A stretch of 64,000 bases of DNA from Dactylis glomerata (Eukaryota > Streptophyta > Magnoliopsida > Poales > Poaceae): NCBI GenBank assembly GCA_007115705.1, contig QXEO01000239.1, forward strand, positions 248,001-312,000, written 5' to 3'. The notes under the pieces are model-generated. The model was not told the origin of the DNA and did no database searches. It worked only from the letters and a program-made list of their open reading frames with translations. This document shows positions 44,523-55,278 of the stretch, in pieces (positions within the stretch are counted from its first letter, which is position 1; the number at the start of each line of letters is the position of its first letter). The position numbers and the translations under genes are program-made.

Positions 44523-45528
44523 TGGAGAGTTCTCCATTCGGGTTCCTATTCGGGAACACTACTATCACTGCTGCACATGTGGATGAACCACCACCACCAC
44601 CTGCTCAATTAGATCCTTTTAAAATACCTATGAAAATTGTTGAATGTGCTATGGATAACTGCTATTCAGGAGATGGAACTATCCATCCGGGTGATCACTT
44701 ACTCTTTATACATGAATTATGCGAGTTGTTCAAGTGTGCAGGTATTTCATCAAGCAAAGTTAAGAGGAAGCTATTCTCTTTATCACTGAAAGGCAGAGCT
44801 GAGGAGTGGTATCGGCTGCTTAAAGATGGTCCATCTATTGCATGGGAGGAAATTGTACCTCTCTTTTATTCCAAGTTTTATTCTCCAAGTGAAATTCATA
44901 AAGATCGTAATCGAATATATAACTTTTGGCCTCATGATGGAGAGAGTATTGCCCAAGCATGGGGGAGATTGAAGTTACTAATGCTCAAATGTCCCATTCA
45001 TGAGCTCCCCAGTAATATTGTTATTGAAAATTTTTATGCGAGGCTTGCTCTTCAAGATAAGGATTATTTGGATGCTTCCTGTTTTGGATCATTTACTCAT
45101 ATGAAAGAAGATGCTAAGTGGAATCTTCTTGACCGTATTCAAGAAAATGCTGAAGGATGGGAAAACGACAAAGGTAGGAGGTCAGGTATAAATTATGATT
45201 ATGAATGCATTAAACTTTTATGGGAACCGATGACTTTCATAATGTTAGCACTACTTATGGTCTTGATTCTCAAATACTTGCTAACTGTTTTAAGGCTTTT
45301 GCCTCTTCTCTTGATGTTCTAAAGAAAGATTGGAACAAATATCATGCGCCTTATAAAGTTTCTATTAGTCATATTCCTGCTGCAGCTACTGAAGTTTGTA
45401 CTGTTGATAGCATTTTGCCTGAACCTTATTTTGAGAAGACACCTTTCCCTACTAAGGTAAAAGAGCATTCTACTTTGGTAAGTGTGACTAATAAAAGTAC
45501 TAAGAAAGCTATAGAACCTGATGAGTAA
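44523..45528 (+). pseudogene. Athila gag
   Basis: From the ATG at 44523 the capsid-type gag domain can be read (DHLLFIHELCELFKCAGISS; SLKGRAEEWYRLLKDGPSI; RIQENAEGWEND). It packages element RNA in cytoplasmic particles. The frame shifts near 45225-45310 into the frame ending with TAA at 45526-45528. The start is chosen as the first ATG before the conserved region; the frame is also open upstream into the LTR. Confidence 0.85.
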
Positions 45529-45546
45529 ATTACTATTAAGTCTCCT

Positions 45547-46073
45547 GTGGCTATATTGAAGGACCTTGTTACTAAAGATGTAGGGGATGAACATATTATC
45601 TTTTGTGAAGATGCTACTAACATTATTTCATATCCTAATAGGCGTAGGAAAATAAGTGTTCCTGTTATTTCTGTCAGGATTGGCAATCATTATTATTATG
45701 GTTTATGTGACATTGGTGCAAGTTCAAGTGTCATTCCTTTAGAGCTTTACAGAGAAATCATGCATGAGATTGGCCCTTGTGAATTAGAGGAGATTGATGT
45801 GGTTGTTCAGCTTGCTAACAGAGAGACTGTTTGGCCTCTTGGTATTGTTCGAGATGTGGAAGTTTTATGTGGGTAAGACTAAATATCCTACTGATTTCCT
45901 AGTACTTGGTAAGGAAGCTAGTAAAACTTGTCGTATTATTTTTGGTGGACCCTTTTTCAATACTTGTGGTGCTGTGATAGACTGTAAGAAGGAGAAAAAT
46001 TTCACTAAGTTTAATGGAGAATCTTATGAGTTTAATTTTTCTAAGTTTACTAAGACTTCTTATGAAAATGAAA
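45547..46073 (+). pseudogene. Athila aspartic protease region of pol
   Basis: CDIGASSSVIPLELY is the aspartic protease active-site segment (D-I-G-A in place of D-T/S-G-A). A frameshift near 45870 moves to the frame with RIIFGGPFFNTCGAVIDC. The Pack-MULE interrupts pol right after 46073. Confidence 0.82.
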
Positions 46074-46185
46074 GGGATTTCTATTTTCGTGCCCTCGGGT
46101 CCTTAGTTGTACTCAGTTTTCTCCAGCTCCTTAGTTTTTCCTCAGTTTTGTCCAAGCCCTTGTCTGAAACCGTCACCAGTGCTGG
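46074..46185 (+). repeat. Left TIR of Pack-MULE
   Basis: Inverted match to 51143-51254, with phrases TTAGTTGTACTCAGTTTTC and TTAGTTTTTCCTCAGTTTT. Confidence 0.9.
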
Positions 46186-47068
46186 AACGGCCGGTTGCCC
46201 GACAGTTCAACACCTTTGACCGTTAACTGCTGACTAGTGGGGCCACGTAGAGCCCGCAAAGACACGTCAGAGCATCCATCTTTGTTTGACCGTAAGCATC
46301 GCCGTATCCCTGACCAAAACGCGGACGAGTGGGGCTTCGGTATATCAAATGACAAGTGGGGCCATGACGCTAATACAAGGGGCAATACACGGGTAGGATT
46401 AGATTTTTAAACGGAGCTCTACAGCGATGGCATGGAGGAGGTGGCCTGCGGGGTGCCGAGATGAGATCGACGTCCACAAAGAACTACATGAGGCGAGACC
46501 AGACGCATTAGATAGATATGAACTAGACGCGTTTAACCATGCAAAGAAGAGAAGAAATGGTCGAGGACATCGACGACGACCTCAACACTTTGACTGACGG
46601 TATCGGACACGAATGCGAGCAATGTAGAGAAAACTAGTGTCTCTCCGTTCTAGCGTGTATAGATGAGTGCTAGGGGAGTGTGGTGGCGAAGGGAAAGACC
46701 TCGCGGTGGTCTGTGGCGTCCAGCATAGCGGGGCGGCGTGGCCGTGCCCACAGCGGCATGCATGTTCGGCATTGGCATCAGCATGTACGTTCGTCATTGG
46801 CCTCGGCGGTATCTCTGGTGTGTCAGTGATCGAATGAGGGGACGGGATTGAGGGTGCATCCCGACGGTGACCTAGCAGTGGCGGCGAGCATGCATAGCCG
46901 TTCTGACCATGCCGATATCGGCATCGGCATCGTTTGGAGGCTGTGGTGCTCGAATCATAGTGGAAATTGCGATTCCCTATTATTTTTATATGCATAATAT
47001 ATAGAAAATAGCTAGATCTATAAATCGATGCATATGAAGCTACATATATATTCTTGGTCATAATCCCC
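46186..47068. other. Pack-MULE left interior, no gene
   Basis: Moderately GC-rich, subterminal part of the Pack-MULE. Short ORFs on the minus strand (46582-47061) show no domain. Confidence 0.4.
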
Positions 47069-47641
47069 TTAGATGCACGGCTTCACGTCGTTGTCGCTTT
47101 CATCGTCAGTATCTTCGTCGTCCGTGTAGTAGTACTTCCTGCACGTTGTTTTGTCGAACACCTTCACTGTGAGCACATAATCGCCTTCATATTTGAAGTG
47201 TAGGAAGCAGCCGAAATCCACACCGTGCGCGATGGCGAAATTCTCTCAGCCCTTGTCGAGGTACATCCGGCCTTGTCCGTCAAATAGGACCTCCATGGTC
47301 CAGAGACGAGGACCGCAGTCAGCTGCTCGCAGATACACCTTTGCGGGCTCCTGGCCGTCAAGATAGTCCGCAAACTTTTGTGGGAGTGCCTGCAAAGAGA
47401 TCGAGCGCCGATCGTTTGAAATTAAAGGTTTTTTAGAATATGCACATAATTAATCACATGCATCATATATGTGGGAGCGCGTACGTACCTTCTTGGCCAA
47501 AGGGTCTTCATAGATGGTGATGAAGAATTCCTCTATGATTAATGGCAGTGTTGACGGTGGTGGTGGCAATGATGATGATCCACCACCCCGGCCGCCCCTT
47601 CCCCTTCCTCTTTCGGTCGGCGTCCAAGACATGGAAGCCAT
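47069..47641 (-). pseudogene. B3-domain gene captured by Pack-MULE, with premature stop
   Basis: Exon 1 is 47641-47489 (MASMSWTPTERGRGRGGRGG, Gly/Arg-rich start). The intron has a clear donor AAG|GTACGTACG and acceptor TTTGCAG. Exon 2 is 47389-47069. The exons join in frame to a B3-like domain (ALPQKFADYLDGQEPAKVYL; GPRLWTMEVLFDGQGRMYLD; VDFGCFLHFKYEGDYVLTVK) with an acidic tail. A TGA at 47248-47246 falls where the family has Trp (DKG-stop-ENFAIAHG), a single-base change from TGG. B3 proteins bind DNA; with this stop the protein would lose half of the domain. Confidence 0.75.
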
Positions 47642-47719
47642 GGCAATGGATCAAGTGTATGTGAACGAAGAAGAGAGAGGCAGAAACGAAGAAGAGAGAG
47701 GTAGAACCTATTGACATGA

Positions 47720-47850
47720 GGGATGGCCGTTGTGGGGGTTTATAAGGGAGAGATGACCGTTGTGGGGTTTACACCATAAATTAAGGTAGAGATGACCATT
47801 GTGGGGTTTACACAATAAATTAAGGAGAAGATGACCGTTGTGGGGGTATT
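47720..47850. repeat. Short tandem repeat upstream of the B3 gene
   Basis: About three copies of a unit containing GATGACC-TTGTGGGGTTTAC and ATAAATTAAGG, period about 46 bp, lie just upstream of the B3 start. Confidence 0.65.
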
Positions 47851-47868
47851 TTATATCTCAACAAAAAA

Positions 47869-48215
47869 GTAATGCCTAAAAGAAATGGAAATTCGTGATA
47901 GTTTATCATTTTACCGTGAAAAGTAATGCCTAAAAGAAATAGAAATTCGTGATAGTTCATCATTTTACCGTGAAAAGTAAAGCCTACAAGAAATAGAAAT
48001 TCGTGATAGTTTATCATTTCAACGTGAAAAGTAATGCCTACAAGAAATAGAAATTCGTGATAGTTTATCATTTTACCGTGAAAAGTAATGCCTAAAAAAT
48101 GGAAATTCGTGATAGTTCATCATTTTACCGTGAAAAGTAAAGCCTACAAGAAATGGAAATTCGTGATAGTTTATCATTTTACCGTGAAAAGTAATGCCTA
48201 TAAGAAATTCGTGAT
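47869..48215. repeat. 54-bp minisatellite, seven units
   Basis: Units start GTAATGCCTA(A/C)AAGAAAT at 47869, 47923, 47977, 48031, 48085, 48137 and 48191. Spacing is 54 bp except for one 52-bp step. On the minus strand a 54-bp unit is 18 codons and stays open as a GKMINYHEFLFLVGITFH-type repeat, broken by the 52-bp unit. Confidence 0.92.
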
Positions 48216-49199
48216 TACCCAACTTGTTGAATCCAGTGGCAAACTCGTCATTTAGCATACATAGAGGGGTAGTAGTTTGCCACCGACAGATAGAGAGAGG
48301 GTGGCACGATCCTGCCCGTTAGATCATAGGATCGACGATAGGTGGGCATGATCCGTGTGACAACAACTCGACCAATCAGGCCAAGTTTGGGCTTCTGTGA
48401 GAAGGGAGAGGGTAAAACTGAGTAGTATCAAGGATACAAGGGCAAGTAAATAGCAAACAGGCTAAAAAATTCAAATAAGAGATTTAGAAAAAGAAAAACA
48501 CATGTTTTGTATAATGAAACCCAGGTTGGCCTACCTCAAAGTATTAGCAATTCAAATATACATGAGTGTAAAAATTATGGCCTTATTCAGACAAACTATG
48601 TTTTGGGTATAGATGTTTTGAGAAGGGGTTTGAGTGGAAAGCCATGAACCTTCATAGCTAGTAGTGATTTGAGAAGTGGCCATTTGTGTTAAAATTTGAT
48701 TTATATATGATTGTCTACGTGGCAGGTCGCGTAACAAGACTCCATGAGTAGGATGCACTATGATTTTATTTTTTTGAATTTTTTTGCGCATGAAATGACT
48801 CAATTAGATAGCTTAATCCCATTTGTTGACTCTCTGTTGACCAGCCACTTGAGGGTAAAACTGAGTTTATTGCACTAGCCAGTATTAGTACTCGAGGGGA
48901 AAACTGAGTACATATATTTTTCCAGTGTAAGACTAGAGGGTAGAACTGAGTACACGTAACGGTGCTGACGTGCAGTCCCACGGACGCGTGTCGCGGTGAG
49001 CAGCGGTTAGTCACGCGGTGCGTGTGTTGAGACCAAACGTCAACTGCTGAGACGAACCGTCACATTGCCAGTACAGAGCCCCTCTCTCCCTCCCTCTGCA
49101 CACAGTCTCATTATAACTCACGCACGCAACCACGCCTCTCACGTCCCATCACCTTCTCCAAAAAACCCCAGCCGCCCTACGCGCGCTCCCCTGCCGGCG
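48216..49199. other. Pack-MULE middle, promoter side of DUF295 gene
   Basis: No gene. It contains three TIR-like GG(T/A)A(A/G)AACTGAGTA phrases (about 48413, 48855, 48900-48950). CATTATAACTC near 49108-49116 is a possible TATA element for the DUF295 gene. Confidence 0.45.
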
Positions 49200-50525
49200 A
49201 TGGAGAAGAAGAATGCGCCGGCGGCCGTCGCCCCCGAGCCCGTCGCCTCCGAGCCCGTCGCATCCGAGCCGTCGCCGCCGAGCCCGTCGCATCCAAGGCC
49301 GTCGCCGCCGAGCCCGTCGCCTCCGAGGGCGGCGCATCCAGGCGCGGCGCCTCCGTGAACTGGGCCTCTCTCAGGGCTGACGGACCACTTCACAAGATCA
49401 TCGCCTGCTTACTGGCGAACGAGGAGTACGTGGACACCTACTCTGCTTTGAGGCAAGTTTGTACTAATTGGCACTCAAATTTACCTGAGCCCGACGTGCA
49501 CTTGCACGAATGGATCATGGTAGAGCACGCCCTTCCACGCGCCGCTGAGTTCTCTTTCCTCCACCTCCGCACATCCCGCTACGTCACCATCGATCTAACG
49601 GAAGTTCATGCAAGGTTCAAATTCCTCCATATCTATAGAGTTAATCCTTTTATTTTCAATCGTAAACATCTTAGTGCTGAATGTTATCTTCATCAATCCC
49701 ATATATTTTAGATACTACTTCGTCAGCTTTTGCCGTGGCGTCATCGTGCTTGCCCAGAAGAACCAGCCGCACAAGATAGGGCTTCTGAACCCACTCACAA
49801 AGACATCGAACACTATATTTGAGGTGCAGATGCCATCTGTTATTCTTGAGTCAGTCACTGTAATGAAGTCCCCGACTATGCTCTTCGTTTCCACATATTA
49901 CGTGGCGGAAATTGCTTGGGTCGATGAGAGCACTCCAACTAAGGGTATAGATGAAGATTGGGGAGAAGGAAGATTTTCGATCGAGCACCATTCTATGCGT
50001 TGCATTACCACGTTCAATGGTGAATTCTATGCACTAGCTGTGAACAATTTTGAGTTCGAAACATTAGTGCCCACCAACAATGTCCAGTTGGAGCAGGGCG
50101 CGAGCAATGTCAACATGGAGACACTAATTTCATTTCCAAAACTTAGAAATGACAAGTTCTACCTTGTGAAGTCGGATGGTGATTTGCTGCTTGTGTTGTT
50201 GGGCGGTCATTTGGAGGAAGGTCAAACATTGGTGTACCGTGTGGACACTGAGAGCCGCTCTCTCCATGCCGTTAGTAACATTGGTAGTCGTGCCTTCTTC
50301 GTCCATCATGTCCGGTGTATCTCCGTCGACACCAGAGTGCACCCGACACTTCGACCTGGCTGCATCTACTACGCGGATTTGGGTTATATCAGAGAGTACT
50401 TTGATGATATGAATGCCTGGGATGAGTGGCCACTACGTGTGGATAGATTAGGAAAGTACGGTCTGAAAGATGAACAAAGGCCATACCGTTTGGAGGATGT
50501 ATTGGCTGCACACTGCAGACGGTAG
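49200..50525 (+). pseudogene. DUF295 (F-box-associated) gene captured by Pack-MULE, one frameshift
   Basis: Exon 1 is 49200-49614 and exon 2 is 49712-50525, with donor GCAAG|GTTCAAA and acceptor TATTTTAG, joined in frame. The N-terminus has an Ala/Pro/Glu/Val repeat (EPVASEPVASEP). An F-box-like helix region follows (DTYSALRQVCTNWHSNLPEP). The DUF295 beta-propeller-like domain ends with YYADLGYIREYFDDMNAWDE. One base is missing near 49266-49270 in the GC-rich repeat, shifting the start out of frame with the rest; the body has no stop. DUF295 proteins form a large grass family of mostly unknown function. Confidence 0.78.
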
Positions 50526-51142
50526 GAGTTCAATGAATATTTCTTTCGGACCAGAAAATGGAGCGACGAATATATATATATATATATGATGAATGAAGAA
50601 CAGATTCATTCATCCTGGGGTATCCTAATCTTCATGTTGGGCATATATTGCGTCTTGTATTATTTTCAGCTTAGTTTGTCGTGAACATTAACATCGTTAT
50701 TGGCTGCTTTTGGCTGCTGTATGCAGTTTATGTATTATACTTAGTTTTCTAGATTTATTATGCTACTGTGAATTTATCCTATACTAGCTTCTAGATTTGC
50801 TACTAGATTTGTTACCATATTGGGCAAAAAAACGAGGGCCAAAAGGCAACAATCATTGAAGAAAGACGAAAATAGAAGCTTCTCTAGATTTGATACTAAT
50901 TTGGTGAAAAGAGAGAACTGTTACAGAGAGAGAGGGGAAAAAGGCGCTCTGAAAAGGCGCTCTGAAAAGGCAATGCCAATTTGGCCCGAGAGAGACAGAA
51001 CCGAGCTCTCACGTACAACCAAACGCTGTCTCGTCCTGTCCCAGGCGGTCTCTTTCTACCAGCCCCATGCGACGCGGCCCCACACGACATGGCCCCACAC
51101 GTCAGCACGGAAACGGTCAACTAAACAGGAATCCTCCCGTCC
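50526..51142. other. Pack-MULE right interior, no gene
   Basis: 3' flank of the DUF295 gene, with a short (TA)n run near 50570-50586. Subterminal sequence from about 50990 contains CGACATGGCCCCACACGTC-type repeats. Confidence 0.45.
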
Positions 51143-51254
51143 GAGCTCCTTTTGAGGGTTTCAGACAACGGCTTGGGGAAAACTGAGGAAAAACTAACGA
51201 GCTGTGGAAAACTGAGTACAACTAACGACCTGAGGGCACGAAAATAGAAATCCC
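51143..51254 (-). repeat. Right TIR of Pack-MULE
   Basis: Inverted match of 46074-46185. The first 20-odd terminal bases are identical. Confidence 0.9.
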
Positions 51255-51263
51255 AAAATGAAA

Positions 51264-53352
51264 TGCCTAATGAAATTTTTCGAGTTGAACAGCTTGCTTC
51301 TATTGCTCTTGCCCCTAATAATGCTTTGCAGCAATTCATGGAGGACCATGAAAGTGATGTCTACAGGAAGGAAAGAGAAGAGATTGACGATATTTTCTTT
51401 TGTCAACCACCGTTGATTAAGCACAATTTACCTATGGAGGATTTTGGTACCACTTTGCCACCTAAGGAAGATTCTGTTTTTGAATTAAAACCTTTACCTG
51501 ATGATCTTAAGTATGCTTATATAGATGATAAGAAAATATATCCTATTGTTATCAGTTCTAAGCTTTCAGGAAAGGAAGAAGAAAGGTTATTGGAGATATT
51601 GAGGAAACATCGAGGAGCTATGGGATATACTCTTGATGATTTAAAAGGAATTTCTCCCACTTTATGTCAGCATGCTATTAATATGGAGGAAGAAGTGAGC
51701 CTAGCTCAACTGGCTATGGGAGTGGATGTACAACCCAGGCAGCCAGGTTCCAATCTCCGTGGTTGTGAATTTGGGTTCTTATTATTTATTAAAAAACTCG
51801 ATGTGGGGGTCTCCCCCACCGCTTTCCTTTCAAAAAAAATATGGAGGAAGATGCAAAGCCAGTCGTCGAACATCAACGCCGCTTAATTCCCAAGATGAAG
51901 GAAGTGGTAAGAAATGAGGTATTGAAGCTTCTTGATGCTGGTATTATTTATCCTATTGCTGATAGTAGATGGGTTAGTCCTGTTCATTGTGTTCCTAAGA
52001 AAGGAGGTATGACTGTTGTGCCTAATGAGAATAACGAGCTTATTCCTCAAAAGGGTAGTAGTTGGTTATAGGATGTGCATTGATTTTGAAAGGTAAACAA
52101 AGTTACCAAGAAAGATCATTATCCTTTACCGTTTATAGATCAAATGTTAGAGAGTCTGTCTAAGAAGACTCACTTTTGTTTTCTTGATGGTTATTCCGGT
52201 TTCTCTCAGATTGCTGTTAGAAAGGAAGATCAAGAGAAAACCACTTTTACTTGTCCTTATGGAACTTATGCTTATAGACGTATGCCATTTGGTTTATGCA
52301 ATGCTCCTGCTACTTTTCAAAGATGCATGTCTGCTATTTTTCATGGTTTTTGTGAAAAAATTGTAGAGGTTTTCATGGATGATTTTTCTGTCTATGGAAC
52401 TTCTTTTGATAATTGTTTGCACAATCTTGATAAAGTTTTTCAGAGGAGTGAAGAAACTAACCTTGTTCTTAATTGGGAGAAATGCCACTTTATGGTAAAT
52501 GAAGGAATTGTTCTTGGACATAAAATTTCTGAAAGAGGTATTGAAGTTGACAGAGCGAAAGTGGAAGCAATTGAGAAAATGCCCTGTCCCGGAGATGTTA
52601 AAGGTATTCGTAGTATTCTTGGTCATGCTGGTTTCTATAGGAGGTTTATTAAAGATTTCTCTAAGATTTCAAAGCCTCTTACTAATCTTCTTCAAAAAGA
52701 TGTACCATTTGTCTTTGATGATGATTGTAAGGAAGCTTTTGAATCTCTTAAGAAGGCTTTAACTACTGCTCCTATTGTTCAACCACCTGATTGGAATTTA
52801 CCCTTTGAAATTATGTGCGATGCTAGTGATTTTGCTGTTGGTGCTATTCTTGGACAGCACGTAGATAATAAGTTGAATGTTATTTATTATGCTAGTAAGA
52901 CTCTTGATGCTGCTCAGAAGAATTATGCTACTACTGAGAAAGAGTTTCTTGCTGTTGTATTTGCATGTGATAAGTTTAGACCTTACATTGTTGATTCTAA
53001 AGTTACTATTCATACTGATCACGCTGCTATTAGATATCTTATGTCTAAGAAGGATGCTAAGCCTAGGCTTATTAGATGGGTGTTGCTTTTACAAGAGTTT
53101 GATTTGCATATTGTAGATAGGAAAGGTGCTGAAAATCCTGTTGCTGACAATTTGTCTAGATTGGAAAACATTTCTTTTGATCCTATTCCTGTTAATGATA
53201 GTTTTCTAAATGAACAGTTGGCTTCAATAAATGTAACTTCGCGAGACCTTCCTTGGTATGCTGATTATGCTAACTTTATTGTTTCCAAGTATTTGCCTCC
53301 AACCTTTACAGCTCAGAAAAGAAGAAAATTCTTTTATGATTTGAGGCATTAA
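51264..53352 (+). pseudogene. Athila pol: reverse transcriptase and RNase H
   Basis: After the Pack-MULE, pol resumes (GAMGYTLDDLKGISPTLCQH), is interrupted by a SINE (51694-51837), and continues with MKEVVRNEVLKLLDAGIIYP. A frameshift and stop lie near 52065-52100. Then comes a 402-codon open frame with LDGYSGFSQIAV, MPFGLCNAPATFQRCM, the catalytic VFMDDFSVYG (about 52370) and RNase H (EIMCDASDFAVGAILGQ near 52810; HTDHAAIRYLMSKKDAK). It ends at a TAA, 53350-53352, in an otherwise continuing frame. Confidence 0.9.
51694..51837 (+). mobile_element. Au-like tRNA-derived SINE in Athila pol
   Basis: A 144-bp insert with pol III A box TAGCTCAACTGG (51702-51713) and B box GGTTCCAATCT (51746-51756), ending in an A run. 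A perfect 14-bp target duplication AATATGGAGGAAGA lies at 51680-51693 and 51838-51851. Features agree with the Au SINE family of grasses, slightly shorter than the consensus as I know it. It makes pol frame-shifted at this point. Confidence 0.88.
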
Positions 53353-54591
53353 TTTTGGGATGACCCACACTTATATAAAGAAGGAGTTGATGGTATTATG
53401 CGAAGATGTGTTCCAGAGTATGAACAACAAGAAATATTGAGAAAATGCCATAGAAGCACTTATGGAGGACATCATGCTGGAGATAGAACTGCGCAAAAGG
53501 TTCTAGAATCAGGTTTTTATTGGCCAACCCTCTTTAAAGATGCTAGAAGGTATGTTTTATCTTGTGATGAATGTCAAAGAGTTGGTAATATTTCTAGACG
53601 TAATGAAATGCCTATGAGTTACACACTTATTATTGAACCATTTGATTGTTGGGGATTTGACTTTATGGGTCCTTTTCCTCCTTCAAAAGGTTATACTCAT
53701 ATACTTGTCGCTGTTGATTACGTTACCAAGTGGGTAGAAGCCATACCTATAAAGAGTGCCGATGGTGAGACCTCATTAAAAATGCTTAAGGATGTTATTT
53801 TTCCTAGGTTTGGTGTGCCTAGATATCTTATGACTGACGGAGGTTCTCATTTTATTCATGGCGGTTTTAGAAAAACTCTTGCTAGATATGACGTTAATCA
53901 TAGAATTGCTTCTGCTTATCATCCCCAAACTAGTGGGCAGGTAGAGCTTTCAAATAGAGAGATCAAGTCTATCTTGCAGAAGACTGTCAATAGATCTAGG
54001 AAAAACTAGGCTAGCAAGTTAAACGATGCTTGATGGGCTTATAGAACTGCTTATAAGAACCCCATGGGCATGTCTCCTTACAAAATGGTTTACGGAAAAG
54101 CGTGTCACTTGCCCTTAGAATTAGAACACAAAGCTTTTTGGGCAGTGAAAGAGCTTAATAGGGATTTTAAACTTGCCGGTAAGAAAAGGTTGTTAGATTT
54201 GAGTTCTCTAGATGAGTGGAGAAACGAAGCCTACAAGAATGCCAGACTTTTCAAAGAGAAAGTCAAGCAATGGCATGATAAGACATTTCTTATGAGAGAG
54301 TTTCATGTTGGTGAGAAAGTTCTATTGTATAGGTCTCGTCTCAGATTTTTTGCAGGAAAATTACTCTCTAAATGGGAAGGACTATATGTTATTGTGGAAG
54401 TGTACCGCTCAGGTGCGATAAAGATTGCTTCGTTAAAAGATGACACTACACAAGTGGTGAATGGTCAAAGACTCAAACATTATATTGCTGGAGATTCTTA
54501 TAATGAAGATGTTGATGTTATTCAAACAGTTTCTCCGGAAGAATTCATCCAGGACAATATGCAGGAACCTACAGAGTTCATTTTCGAATAG
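53353..54591 (+). pseudogene. Athila pol: integrase
   Basis: A zinc-binding start (CHRSTYGGHHAGDR, then CDECQRVGN) is followed by a core with the first aspartate in GFDFMGPF, the second in MTDGGSHF and the glutamate in SGQVELSNRE. After stops at about 54007 and 54031, the C-terminal part (MSPYKMVYGKACHLPLELEH) runs to TAG 54589-54591. The stops are few and conservative in context. Confidence 0.88.
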
Positions 54592-54827
54592 GTAACAGTT
54601 CTAGTCAGAAAAGGTTCACGTTAAACTTTTTCAGTTATATTTTTATTGTTTTTGTTAAATATGAAAAATCACGAGACGAAAACGGGAAGGAGTAGGAGTC
54701 CGGTGTGTCCTCACACATAGGGGGCGCGGGCCCACCCCTGGCCGCGCCCACCTATTATGTGAGCACCCCGGAGCTCGTTTCCGTCCCGGTTTCCTCCTGT
54801 GACTTGGTTTCAATGTTTAATTTTCGC

Positions 54828-54836
54828 CTATATAAC
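54828..54836 (+). promoter_or_regulatory. Possible internal TATA box before Athila ORF3
   Basis: CTATATAAC about 100 bp before ATG 54931, followed by a leader-like sequence. It could drive a subgenomic transcript of the third ORF. Confidence 0.45.
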
Positions 54837-54930
54837 CCCCTGGAGTCCCCGAGGTCTGTATATCATTTTCTCGTCGTGTTTTTGTTTCGAGCTGTTTCTG
54901 TCAGGAGTTGATCTTATTTTTGAGAGCACC

Positions 54931-55278
54931 ATGGCTCCTTCAAGCGACGACAAGGGCAAGAGGCCCAGGGAAGAAGACCCCAAGCTGAAGGAGGAACAGG
55001 AGGCTGGAAAATCAAGGGCGAGAAACTCTACTTTTGTAGGATCAATGAACGCCGAACGTGCCTTTTCTCATGATATGCGGGGACCAACGTTTCCAGTCTT
55101 GGATCTAAATTTCATGCCTATAATAAAAGAGGGTATGCTGGTCACTGATGAGCTTTGTGCCCAATACCGAGTTCTGGAGAGGGAGATACAGATACTTCAA
55201 GAAGAGAATCTCAGGCTTCGCAGGATGCTAGAATATTTCATTAACCCAAGGATGATCCCACCACCGCCGAAGGAGTAA
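54931..55278 (+). CDS. Athila third ORF: small coiled-coil protein in env position
   Basis: A complete 115-residue ORF after integrase, where Athila elements carry an env-like or extra ORF. It has a basic, nuclear-signal-like start (KGKRPREEDPKLKEEQE), a middle part (FPVLDLNFMPIIKEGMLV) and a coiled coil (LEREIQILQEENLRLRRMLE) before a Pro-rich end. There is no signal peptide or membrane segment, so it is not a typical envelope protein. No stop or shift, unlike gag and pol. Its role is unknown. Confidence 0.6.
   Translation: MAPSSDDKGKRPREEDPKLKEEQEAGKSRARNSTFVGSMNAERAFSHDMRGPTFPVLDLNFMPIIKEGMLVTDELCAQYRVLEREIQILQEENLRLRRMLEYFINPRMIPPPPKE

Larger units (their letters stand above)
46074..51254. 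mobile_element. Pack-MULE with two host-derived genes
   Basis: The left end GGGATTTCTATTTTCGTGCC and the reverse complement of the right end are identical for the first 20-odd bases and stay similar for about 110. The perfect 9-bp TSD AAAATGAAA lies at 46065-46073 and 51255-51263, typical of Mutator-like elements. It carries no transposase. It contains a B3 gene on the minus strand (47069-47641) and a DUF295 gene on the plus strand (49200-50525), arranged divergently with a 54-bp minisatellite between. Internal stretches at 48400-48960 repeat the TIR phrase GGTA(A/G)AACTGAGTA, suggesting fusion of two smaller units. Confidence 0.93.

Noticed and set aside
47869..48215. CRISPR array
   Set aside because: The 54-bp units are near-identical throughout without unique spacers, and the genome is a plant; it is a minisatellite.
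48573..49014. Minus-strand ORFs in the middle of the Pack-MULE
   Set aside because: Overlap TIR-like repeats and show no domain or splice logic.
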